The notes beneath the pieces are model-generated. The model was given only the letters and a program-made list of their open reading frames with translations, searched no databases and was not told the origin of the DNA. Source: Opitutia bacterium (lineage in GTDB: Bacteria > Verrucomicrobiota > Verrucomicrobiae > Opitutales > Opitutaceae). Taken from it: a stretch of DNA of 33,164 nt. The DNA is taken from NCBI GenBank assembly GCA_947442255.1, contig CANEVO010000041.1:1-33164 (forward strand), written 5' to 3'. The position numbers and the translations under genes are program-made. Below, in pieces: positions 26,617 through 33,164 of this stretch. How positions within the stretch are numbered: the first letter of the stretch is position 1; every line of letters starts with the position of its first letter.

Positions 26617-27873
26617 TCACACGCGGAGAAAAATCCGCTGCCGATGCAGGAACCAGCAGAACAGAACCGCCAGCCCGAGCCCGGTGAGCGCCACCACGAG
26701 CCCGCCGAAGCCGCGGGTCACGTGCGTGTCCAGAAATACCCGGACGTCGCCGCCGACGAAACGCTCGGCGAGCCGCGAAAAACCCACGATGGACGCCGTG
26801 AGATAAATCGTGATCGGGTTCATCCCGATCCAGACGAACGGCTGGCACCACTTTCGGAGTCCGCGCACATCGATCAGGTGGTAGAACAACGCAAGCAGCA
26901 GCGCGGAACAGCCGCTGGTAACCAGGCAGAACGACGACGTCCAGATGCGTTTGATCAGCGGAAACCAAGGGCTCCAGGCGAGGCCCAGGGCCACGAGCGC
27001 GGCGCCCGCGGCGAGCAGCCACCGTACCTTGCGCGGCGGCGGCACCCGCTCGTCCTTCAGCAGGCGCCCCGCGAAGGCGCCGAACAAGCAAATCGCGATC
27101 GCCGGCAGCGTGCTGAGGATGCCCTCGTTGATATAGTAGAGCGGCGTCTTCCGGCCGGGCACATAGTAGAGGAGAAAATCGACGTAGTTGGTCAGGTTGT
27201 GTCCCTCTTCAAAGAGCCCGTTGACCCGGCCTTGCACTGCGCTTGCGATGGCGAAAGGCGACTCCGAGCCCACCTGCCGCGCCAAAGCGGTCGCGGTTTC
27301 CTGGTCAATTTTGAAATCCGGAAACGGCACAAACCGCAGCAATGCCCAGTAGCCCGCAAGCAAGACCACGGCGATGGCGGCCACCATCTTCAGCCGCGCC
27401 CGGCAAATGCTGTAGATGAGCGCGGCGAAGAAATAACACGCGGCAATCCGCTGCAGCACGCCGCCGAGCGGGATGTCGGGCCACGGGTTGTTCAGGCCGC
27501 CCGAATAGAAGATGCCGAAGAGATAGAGCAGCAGGCTGCGCCGGGCGATGCGGCCGGCGGTCGCGGCCGGGCCCTCCTGCGCGAGGGTCTTGTCGAGCGA
27601 GAAGACGAGCGAAACGCCGATGAGAAACAGGAAGAGTGGGAAAATCAGATCGTAGAAACGAAATCCCTCCCACTGCACGTGGCGCAACTGGGTCGAGAGC
27701 ATGCCCGTGAAGACATTGGCGTTCATCCGGTCCAGCGCGTGCACCAGCGCGCCCGCGCCCACGATCCAGAACATGTCGAAACCGCGCAGCGCGTCGACCG
27801 ACAGCACGCGATCGGTACCGGTCTTCCCGGCGGAGGGCGCTTCCGGGGCGAAAGCTGGGGGCGTCTGGAGCAT
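26617..27873 (-). CDS. Membrane acyltransferase, DUF5009/DUF1624 (HGSNAT/NagX-like) family, copy B
   Basis: A 418-residue multi-pass membrane protein with the same landmarks as copy A at 3762: LSVDALRGFDMFWIVGA, HVQWEGF, FYDLIFPLFLFLIGVSLVFS, FGIFYSGGLNNPWP and WIGMNPITIYL. It probably transfers acyl groups onto a sugar at or across the inner membrane; the substrate is unknown. ATG 27873 gives a short cytoplasmic lead of about 20 residues before the first motif. It lies about 23 kb from copy A on the opposite strand, which fits an old duplication rather than a fresh tandem one. The response regulator gene follows downstream. Confidence 0.88.
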   Translation of the reverse strand: MLQTPPAFAPEAPSAGKTGTDRVLSVDALRGFDMFWIVGAGALVHALDRMNANVFTGMLSTQLRHVQWEGFRFYDLIFPLFLFLIGVSLVFSLDKTLAQEGPAATAGRIARRSLLLYLFGIFYSGGLNNPWPDIPLGGVLQRIAACYFFAALIYSICRARLKMVAAIAVVLLAGYWALLRFVPFPDFKIDQETATALARQVGSESPFAIASAVQGRVNGLFEEGHNLTNYVDFLLYYVPGRKTPLYYINEGILSTLPAIAICLFGAFAGRLLKDERVPPPRKVRWLLAAGAALVALGLAWSPWFPLIKRIWTSSFCLVTSGCSALLLALFYHLIDVRGLRKWCQPFVWIGMNPITIYLTASIVGFSRLAERFVGGDVRVFLDTHVTRGFGGLVVALTGLGLAVLFCWFLHRQRIFLRV

Positions 27874-27967
27874 GAAGCCGCGAGGGGTCTAGCCCCGGGC
27901 ATTTGCGGGTCAACCGGGAAAGCCGGCGTGCCCCGCGGGTGCATGCTTTGAGATAGTTGGGTGGAGA

Positions 27968-28008
27968 CCCTGGCGCGGGCTCGAAACCCGCCGCGCGGTG
28001 CGCCAGGG
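27968..28008. repeat. Nested inverted repeat (strong hairpin)
   Basis: CCCTGGCGC (27968-27976) pairs perfectly with GCGCCAGGG (28000-28008), and inside it GCGGG-CTCGAAA-CCCGC forms a second stem. The inner arm looks like a tRNA T-arm but has C instead of T at the first loop position, and no other tRNA arms can be drawn. It sits upstream of acyltransferase B (minus) and just before the small plus-strand frame at 28030. It may be a REP-type palindrome or a leader structure. Confidence 0.45.
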
Positions 28009-28029
28009 TGCCGGGCTCATCCTGCCGCC

Positions 28030-28170
28030 ATGCCTGAAGCCCTCGCCGTCATCGCCGTGTTTTTCGTGACCGTTGCGGTCTACGTCGCGGCTTGGCTCCA
28101 GGCGCGGGATCCGGCGCAGAACACCCCGCGGCACGAGCTCGAGCGTTTGCAGGACGATGGCGGTGGATGA
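28030..28170 (+). pseudogene. Small single-span membrane protein frame, probably a truncated gene
   Basis: A 46-codon frame from ATG 28030. Residues 5-25 (LAVIAVFFVTVAVYVAAWL) form a membrane segment, followed by a charged helical stretch, QARDPAQNTPRHELERLQ. The last codons overlap the opposite-strand Kef fragment, so the original gene was probably longer and was cut at about 28141-28146. I do not recognise the family. It could instead be a genuine very small protein; evidence is limited to amino acid pattern. Confidence 0.35.
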
Positions 28171-28278
28171 CATCGCGAGGATGAGCCCGACGGCCGCGAT
28201 GATTGCGGCCGTGCCGGCCACCTGGAGCCCACCGAGGCCGAAGAGCCGGGGGCGCATCTCCCAGAGATCAGCGGGCGA
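28141..28278 (-). pseudogene. Fragment of a Kef-type (CPA2) potassium/proton antiporter gene
   Basis: The minus-strand frame reads SPADLWEMRPRLFGLGGLQV, then AGTAAIIAAVGLILAMSSTA and IVLQTLEL. LW-(M/L)R--FGLGGLQV and (L/M)SSTAIVLQTL are hallmark stretches of KefB/KefC-type antiporters, normally separated by about 20 more residues than here, so there is an internal deletion. No start, no further helices and no TrkA-N domain are present. The fragment abuts the metW stop in another frame and ends at the small plus-strand frame. It is clearly a remnant, not a gene. Confidence 0.65.
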
Positions 28279-28873
28279 GATCGTAGAGCGCGCAGCCGGC
28301 GAACAGGTTCGGCAGCGTGTGGCAGGGGGTGTGCCAGTCGCCGGCCAGATGCGCGCGGCGGGCGATGCGGATGCCCTTGGCCGCACAAAAATATTCGAAA
28401 TCGGCGATGGTGACGGGATTCGCCGGCCGGCTTTCGAACCACTCGGTGGTGTACACCTCGTTGCGGATCTTGCGACCCCGCAGGAGCAGGTTGAGACGGT
28501 TTTTCCAGAACGCGTGGTTGACGAAACCGACCGTCATCGTCCGTCCGACCCGCAGGGCTTCGAGGATGACGGTGGTCGGATGGTCGAGTTCGTGCACGGT
28601 GCGCGAACAGATCACGCGGTCGAAATGCTTGTCGGGAAATGCGCGCATGAACTCCGTCATGTCGCCCTGGTAGGCCGCCAGGCTGCGCCGGACGCAGGCG
28701 GTGATTTTGGCGAAATCGAGATCCACGCCGACGGCGGACACTTTTTTAGTCTGCACCAGATAATCGAGCAACACGCCCGGGCCGCAGCCCAGGTCGAGCA
28801 CCCGGGTGTTGGGTTCGACCCAGTCCCCGATGATCTGCATGTCCACCGTGCGCTTTTCGACGAGTTTGGTCAT
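28268..28873 (-). CDS. metW: Methionine biosynthesis protein MetW
   Basis: A 201-residue SAM-dependent methyltransferase-like protein. The glycine-rich SAM motif VLDLGCGPGVLLDYL lies at about 25-39; AVGVDLDF and VICSRTVHEL follow in the MetW pattern, as does VGFVNHAFWKNRLNLLLRGR. MetW is found next to MetX and is needed for, or stimulates, homoserine acylation in several bacteria; it has also been linked to methionine regulation. Here it follows metX by 105 bases on the same strand. The C-terminus, NLFAGCALYDLAR, is of normal length, and the stop coincides with the start of the Kef fragment. Confidence 0.92.
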   Translation of the reverse strand: MTKLVEKRTVDMQIIGDWVEPNTRVLDLGCGPGVLLDYLVQTKKVSAVGVDLDFAKITACVRRSLAAYQGDMTEFMRAFPDKHFDRVICSRTVHELDHPTTVILEALRVGRTMTVGFVNHAFWKNRLNLLLRGRKIRNEVYTTEWFESRPANPVTIADFEYFCAAKGIRIARRAHLAGDWHTPCHTLPNLFAGCALYDLAR

Positions 28874-28978
28874 GAGCGGAGCGAAAGGTGGCTGGGGCGG
28901 AATCTAGGAAGCAGACGGGATCGAGGGACGGGTTCTGGGTTTCCTGATTTCAACATGACCCGGTCTTTGCCTGCGGTT

Positions 28979-30175
28979 TCAGATCGAGTAATCGAACACA
29001 TACGGCTGGTCGCGTTCGAGGAAGCCGCGAACGAGTGCGTAGAGCTCTTCCGACTCGAGCAGAAAGGAGTCATGGCCGAGATCGGTGGAAAGCTCGGCGT
29101 AGCTCGCGCGCTTGCCGGCGCGCAGCAAGGCCAGCGCCAGCAAACGATTCTGTTCCGGTGGGAACAGCCAGTCGCTGGTGAAGCCGACGACGAGCGTCTC
29201 GGCCTCGACCGGGGCCAGGGCGGATTCGAGCGAACCGCCGGTCTGCACGAGGTCAAACTGGTCGAGCGCGCGGGTGATGTAGAGATAGGTGTTGGCGTCG
29301 AAACGATTGATGAACGTCTGGCCCTGATAGCGCAGGTACCCCTCCACCTCGAACTGTTGCTCGAAGGTGTAAGCATCGTTGGGCGCGCTCTCCTTTTTGC
29401 GGCGGCCAAATTTGCGGTCCATGCTGGCGTCCGAGACGTAGGTGATGTGCGCCATCATCCGGGCGATCGCCAGTCCGACGCGCGGGCCGCCGTCCCGCGG
29501 ATAATCGCCGTGGTTCCACGCCGGATCCTGCATGATGGCCTGCCGGCCGACCTCGTTGAACGCGATCGCCTGCGCGCTCTCGCGGCCCGTGGTCGCCATC
29601 GCGAGCACACGGCGAGTGAAGCGGGGGTATTCGATGGCGAATTGCAGGGCCAGCATCCCGCCCATCGAGCCGCCGATGACCCCCTGTAATTCCGCCACGC
29701 CGAGGTGGTCGAGCAAGAGCTTTTGCGACCGCGCCATGTCGCGGATGGTGACAAACGGAAACAGGATGCCGTAGGGCCGGCCGGTTTCGGGATTGACCGA
29801 GGACGGCCCGGTCGAGCCCTGGCAGCCGCCGAGCACGTTGGCGCAGACGACGAAGAAGCGCTGGGTATCGACGGCCTTGCCGGGCCCGATCAGATTGTTC
29901 CACCAGCCGGGCTTGCGGTCGTTGGGCGAGTGCCAGCCGGCGCAGTGGTGGTCGCCGCTGAGCGCGTGACAGACGACCACGGCGTTGTCGCGCGTGGCGT
30001 TGAGCGCCCCGTAGGTCTCATAGCGCAGAGTGAAGCCGGGAATGACCTGCCCGCTCTTGAACGTGAAAGGCTGCGCGTGGACGAAGTCGCGGGGCGTGAC
30101 GAGCCCCACGTCGCCGGGTGCAAGATAGCGCGGCGCGGAGTCGGCAGCGGGGGCGATTTCCACTTCGTCGGTCAT
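28979..30175 (-). CDS. metX: Homoserine O-acyltransferase MetX
   Basis: A 398-residue alpha/beta-hydrolase-fold enzyme for the first committed step of methionine synthesis, acylating L-homoserine from an acyl-CoA. The catalytic triad is S170 (GGSMGGM), D335 (FTSDWLFPP) and H368 (LGHDSF). Other family marks are CHALSGDHH, GWWNNLIGPG and CANVLGGCQGSTGPSS. Whether it uses acetyl- or succinyl-CoA cannot be told by eye; MetX proteins of both kinds exist. ATG 30175 is preferred over 30214 because homology begins after it. It is downstream of yebC by 132 bases and upstream of metW, the usual metXW pair. Confidence 0.95.
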   Translation of the reverse strand: MTDEVEIAPAADSAPRYLAPGDVGLVTPRDFVHAQPFTFKSGQVIPGFTLRYETYGALNATRDNAVVVCHALSGDHHCAGWHSPNDRKPGWWNNLIGPGKAVDTQRFFVVCANVLGGCQGSTGPSSVNPETGRPYGILFPFVTIRDMARSQKLLLDHLGVAELQGVIGGSMGGMLALQFAIEYPRFTRRVLAMATTGRESAQAIAFNEVGRQAIMQDPAWNHGDYPRDGGPRVGLAIARMMAHITYVSDASMDRKFGRRKKESAPNDAYTFEQQFEVEGYLRYQGQTFINRFDANTYLYITRALDQFDLVQTGGSLESALAPVEAETLVVGFTSDWLFPPEQNRLLALALLRAGKRASYAELSTDLGHDSFLLESEELYALVRGFLERDQPYVFDYSI

Positions 30176-30310
30176 CGGACGGGCGAGCCAACCAGTGCCG
30201 GGGGCTTGAGGCAAGGGCGGTGCCGGGTTATGACGCGAGGGTGAAACCGGACGGGGCGGGGAGCCCCGGCCCCCATTTGATCCATGGTGGCCAGCGGCAA
30301 CAATGGATCA
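30176..30310 (-). other. yebC-metX intergenic region with hairpins
   Basis: TGATCCAT (30278-30285) and ATGGATCA (30303-30310) are perfect 8-base arms; the second includes the yebC stop codon. A GC stem follows (about 30253-30273, GGGGC/GCCCC). GTGCCGGG occurs twice (30195 and 30220). These could terminate yebC transcription or structure the metX leader. I see no SAM-I riboswitch core and no T-run after the stems. Confidence 0.4.
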
Positions 30311-31054
30311 GACCTGCGCCGCGATCGCGTCTTCCATCTCTTCGTTCGAGAAGACGACCTGCACGTCGTCGAGCTCCTCCAGCGCATCGTGCAGCTTCGC
30401 GAGGTTCCTGGCCACGGCGACGTCGGTCACGGGCACGGTGGTGACGGGAATATAGGCGATTTCGGCACTGTCGGGCTTGATGCCCTTTTGCTCCAGCGCG
30501 TGCGAAACCCGGTCGAAGGCGTGGACGTTGCAGCGGACCTCGAACCCCTGCTCGCTCGCGAGCACGTCGTCCGCGCCGGCTTCCAGGGCGATTTCCATCA
30601 GCGCGTCCTCGGTGGTGCGCTCCCGGCCGACGAGAAACTGGCCGGCGTAGAGAAACTGGAACGCCACGGACCCGCTGCTGCCGAGATTGCCGCCGTGGCG
30701 GGCCAGCACGGCCCGCACGTCCTTCGCGGCGCGCTGCTTGTTGTCGGTCGTGGCCTTCACGACGAACGCGACCCCGCCGGGGCCATAGCCCTCATAGGTG
30801 ATTTCCTCGAACACGACCCCGGGCAGCTCGCCCGTGCCCTTCTTGATGGCGCGCTCGACGTTTTCCGCCGGCATGTTGGCGTCGCGCGCCTTGAGCATCA
30901 GCGTGCGCAGGCGGGCATTGCCCTCGGGATCGCCGCCCCCGGCTTTCGCGGCGAGCGTCAGATCGCGCGAGAGGCGTGAGAAAACTTTTCCCCGGCGCGA
31001 ATCCGTGACGGCCTTCGCGCGCTTTACCTTGGACCACTTGTTATGGCCGGCCAT
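30308..31054 (-). CDS. YebC/PmpR (TACO1) family protein
   Basis: A 248-residue protein of the YebC family, starting MAGHNKWSKVKRAKAVTDSR and containing GKVFSRLSRDLTLAAKAGGGDPEGNARL and NMPAENVERAIKKGTG, the family signature. Members are described as DNA-binding regulators (PmpR), and others of the family help ribosomes through proline-rich stretches (YebC2/TACO1); which applies here is not decided by the sequence alone. It is full length and intact. It lies 88 bases downstream of yidC on the same strand. Confidence 0.95.
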   Translation of the reverse strand: MAGHNKWSKVKRAKAVTDSRRGKVFSRLSRDLTLAAKAGGGDPEGNARLRTLMLKARDANMPAENVERAIKKGTGELPGVVFEEITYEGYGPGGVAFVVKATTDNKQRAAKDVRAVLARHGGNLGSSGSVAFQFLYAGQFLVGRERTTEDALMEIALEAGADDVLASEQGFEVRCNVHAFDRVSHALEQKGIKPDSAEIAYIPVTTVPVTDVAVARNLAKLHDALEELDDVQVVFSNEEMEDAIAAQV

Positions 31055-31104
31055 ACTCGTAAGTGGCGTAAGCTGTCAGAGGCGTCAGCGGTGCAAGCCG
31101 ATCG

Positions 31105-31138
31105 TAAGAGGGAGGCTGGATTGGGCATATGCCTCTTA
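31105..31138. repeat. Inverted repeat between yidC and yebC
   Basis: TAAGAGG (31105-31111) pairs perfectly with CCTCTTA (31132-31138) across a 20-base spacer, just after the yidC stop (31143) and before the yebC start (31054). No T-run follows on the minus strand, so it is at best a weak terminator or an mRNA processing/stability hairpin. Confidence 0.35.
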
Positions 31139-31142
31139 GGGC

Positions 31143-32906
31143 TTACTTCTTCTTCCCCGGCGTCACGTTCTTCAGGGCTTTGCCGCCCGGGGCGGCGGCC
31201 GGCGCCTCGACCGGGTCCTTCATCCGGTTGATCACGAGCTGCTGCACGATGGTGAAGAGGCCGTTGATAAACGAATACAGCGAAAGCGCGCAGGAGAAAC
31301 GGTAGCAGAACAGGGTGAAGATGAAGGGCATGAACTGCATCATCTTGGCCTGCATCTTGTCCGTCGACGGCGACGGCGTGAGCCGCATCTGGATCACCAT
31401 CGTGGCGCCCATGAGCAGCGGCATGATGTTCAGGGGATAGCCGAGGATCATCGCGATCGTGTCTTCGGAAGCGAGGTCCCGCGCCCACAGGAACGGCGCG
31501 AACCGGAGCTCGGCGGTGCTTTGCAGCATCGTGAAGAAGCCCATGAAGAACGGGATTGTGATCAGGATCGGGATACAGCCGCCGACCGGATTCACCTTGT
31601 GCTTCTTGAACAGCTCCATTGTCGCGGCCTGCTGCTTCTGCGGGTTATCTTTGAATTTTTCCCGCAGCGCCTGCATCTCGGGCTGAAGCTTCGCCATGCG
31701 CTTGGCCGAGCGCGATGCCGCCAGCGTGAAGGGGATGAAGAGCGTCTTCAGCGTCAGGGTGGTGAGGATGATCGCGACGCCCCAATTGCCGACGAACCCA
31801 TGGATCCAGGTCATCAGGGTCAGCAGGATCTGGCTGAAATATTTGAAGAAGCCGAACTGCATGACCTTGTCTTGGTCGGCCTTGAACACGTCCGAATTGG
31901 CCAGCCGCCGGTATTCCTTCGGTCCGACATAGAGGTTGCCCGCGAGCCGGGACTCGCCCTTCACCGGGATGGCCTTCACGTCAAACTGGGCGGCGCCCGC
32001 GATGCCGTAGGCGTTGAGGTTGTCGTCGGGCAGGGCGCTCAGGAGCTTTACCCGCCGTGTCATAAGCCCGCCGGCGGGCTCGTCGCCGGTGAGAATGCTC
32101 GTGAAGAACTGGTTCTTCACCGCGGTCCAGACAAGCGGGCCCGGACTGGTGACCGATGACTTGGAGTCATGGGCGCCGAGACCGAAGAAGCCGCCGCTCG
32201 CCTCGAGATTCGACCGGAGGATGAAGTCCTGATCGCTGCCCGTCGAGAAACCGGTTGTGAGTTGCTCACCCATGTCGTTGGCGCCCGTCGGGGCGGCGGT
32301 GCCGACCGCGAGTGCGACCCGCATCGGTGGCAGGGGATCCGACGAAAGATTGCGGAAGATCGTCTCGTAGTGGACTTGGTAGGGATCGGTGACCTTGCCG
32401 GCGCTGGCGGCCAGCGAGAAGCGCCGGAGGACTTCGATGCGGCCGTCCAGAACGGCGCGGTAGGTCACCTCGGTGTCCGTGGCGGCAACGCGTTCGAAGC
32501 GAACGGTGCGGTCTAGGCCCGGCAGCGTTTCCGGCAGCTGCACGAAGGCGAGCATCGGATCGGCGTGGAGGGCGTTGTAAACAAAGGGCGCGGGATTGCC
32601 GAGTTCCGCCGGGTATTTGCGCAGGGCGACATCGCGGAGCGCCCCGCCTGAATCGGTAAAGCGGGCCTCGATGAAATCGTTGCGGAGCGTCGTGACGGTG
32701 GCGGTGGCGTCGTCCTTGCTGGCGGCCGCAAACTGGCTGGACGCGCCGTGATCGTGGACGGGCTGGGTCGCGGCCGGCGTGGTGGCGGCGGAAGGAGCGA
32801 CGGAACGGGGCGGTGGTGGTGGCGGGGCGGAGCGCGGCGCGAGATAGAGTGCCGCCAGTGCCGAAAGCAGCAGCACCACGCCGATAGAGAAGTTCTTTTT
32901 ATCCAT
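31143..32906 (-). CDS. yidC: Membrane protein insertase YidC
   Basis: A 587-residue inner-membrane insertase that places proteins in the membrane alone or with SecYEG. The N-terminal helix (about 6-24) is followed by a Pro-rich linker and a large periplasmic beta domain (about 60-350), the Gram-negative form. The conserved C-terminal domain (about 360-570) includes GFVGNWGVAIILTTLTLK, RSAKRMAKLQPEMQALREK, FKKHKVNPVGGCIPILITIP and five helices. The tail is basic (KNVTPGKKK), which can help bind ribosomes. ATG 32906 follows the pyrimidine-rich CGCTTTAACTTTTTC. It begins 7 bases after the yidD stop. Confidence 0.96.
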   Translation of the reverse strand: MDKKNFSIGVVLLLSALAALYLAPRSAPPPPPPRSVAPSAATTPAATQPVHDHGASSQFAAASKDDATATVTTLRNDFIEARFTDSGGALRDVALRKYPAELGNPAPFVYNALHADPMLAFVQLPETLPGLDRTVRFERVAATDTEVTYRAVLDGRIEVLRRFSLAASAGKVTDPYQVHYETIFRNLSSDPLPPMRVALAVGTAAPTGANDMGEQLTTGFSTGSDQDFILRSNLEASGGFFGLGAHDSKSSVTSPGPLVWTAVKNQFFTSILTGDEPAGGLMTRRVKLLSALPDDNLNAYGIAGAAQFDVKAIPVKGESRLAGNLYVGPKEYRRLANSDVFKADQDKVMQFGFFKYFSQILLTLMTWIHGFVGNWGVAIILTTLTLKTLFIPFTLAASRSAKRMAKLQPEMQALREKFKDNPQKQQAATMELFKKHKVNPVGGCIPILITIPFFMGFFTMLQSTAELRFAPFLWARDLASEDTIAMILGYPLNIMPLLMGATMVIQMRLTPSPSTDKMQAKMMQFMPFIFTLFCYRFSCALSLYSFINGLFTIVQQLVINRMKDPVEAPAAAPGGKALKNVTPGKKK

Positions 32907-32913
32907 GAAAAAG

Positions 32914-33164
32914 TTAAAGCGAAGGTGTCGTTACCCGCGCGCATCGCGGGACGGGACGGGCTGGCAAGGGATCGAAGCCGCCCGGGTGCAGCGGCGTGCA
33001 TTTCAGCAGTCGAACGACCGCCAACCCGATGCCAACCGCCAGACCGCGCCCGCGGATCGCCTCGACGGCGTAGTGCGAGCAGGTCGGGAAAAAACGGCAC
33101 CCGCAGCGACCGAGGGTGATGACGGGCAGCACGGGCGAAAGGGTGTGCTGGTAGACCTTGATCA
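32914..33164 (-). CDS. yidD: Membrane protein insertion efficiency factor YidD (partial, 5' end outside window)
   Basis: The minus strand reads in from the window edge as IKVYQHTLSPVLPVITLGRC, then GCRFFPTCSHYAVEAIRGRG and LLKCTPLHPGGFDPLP. The FFPTCSHYA and HPGG-DP motifs are diagnostic of YidD, a small membrane-associated protein that aids YidC-dependent insertion. The start lies beyond 33164; an apparent start at 33132 would cut into the conserved YQ--SP segment and is rejected. In most bacteria rnpA precedes yidD and yidC follows; yidC indeed starts 7 bases after the stop. The C-terminal tail after DPLP (ARPVPRCARVTTPSL) is unconserved. Confidence 0.93.
   Translation of the reverse strand, partial: IKVYQHTLSPVLPVITLGRCGCRFFPTCSHYAVEAIRGRGLAVGIGLAVVRLLKCTPLHPGGFDPLPARPVPRCARVTTPSL

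Noticed and set aside
27977..27990. Possible tRNA gene from a T-arm-like stem
   Set aside because: The loop starts CTCGAAA rather than TTCGA, and no acceptor stem, anticodon arm or D-arm can be drawn around it.
30176..30307. SAM riboswitch before metX
   Set aside because: The stems present do not match the SAM-I core and I cannot align them to SAM-II by eye; it is left as an unassigned leader structure.

Overview
The window is high-GC bacterial DNA from a Gram-negative organism. Supporting signs are a yidC with a large periplasmic domain, an HtrA protease, a Spy-like periplasmic protein, a Rieske/cytochrome b complex and many signal peptides. The gene mix (secreted SGNH esterases, a ceramidase-like hydrolase, a right-handed beta-helix protein, a sodium:solute symporter, metX-metW, DUF4202, two DUF5009-type membrane acyltransferases) suggests Verrucomicrobiota, probably an Opitutaceae relative. 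That is inference; no rRNA gene is present to confirm it. Most start codons lack a GGAGG-type ribosome binding site and instead follow pyrimidine-rich tracts.
Layout. 1-1925: a Rieske / cytochrome b-c fusion operon on the minus strand, cut by the window edge. 2031-5521: small housekeeping or unknown genes (DUF4202, a CxxCxxCC protein, an acidic unknown, acyltransferase A, a DUF962/Mpo1-like protein). 5642-7904: an envelope-stress pair, Spy-like then HtrA, on the minus strand. 8054-13249: glycyl-tRNA synthetase and a 1193-residue SWIM-SNF2 ATPase. 13519-20240: a possible glycan-related stretch (beta-helix protein, symporter, large secreted SGNH hydrolase) interrupted by a scar holding a decayed REP-type transposase and the first codons of a lost secreted protein. 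20343-22361: an HDOD gene split by an IS630-family element. 22438-26086: three secreted hydrolases. 26100-27873: a stand-alone response regulator and acyltransferase B. 27874-28278: gene debris, including a Kef-type antiporter fragment. 28268-33164: a minus-strand run yidD-yidC-yebC-metX-metW.
How it fits together. The stable core genes (respiration, GlyRS, YidCD, YebC, MetXW) frame two accessory stretches centred on secreted esterases and hydrolases, a possible sodium-coupled uptake system and two membrane acyltransferases; a role in breakdown and deacylation of acylated glycans is plausible but unproven. The accessory part shows three independent scars (15.0-15.8 kb, 20.5-21.6 kb, 28.0-28.3 kb). 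The best-supported observation is that collapsing the IS630 element between two TA dinucleotides restores one in-frame HDOD gene of about 298 codons. I found no CRISPR array, tRNA, rRNA or defence system.
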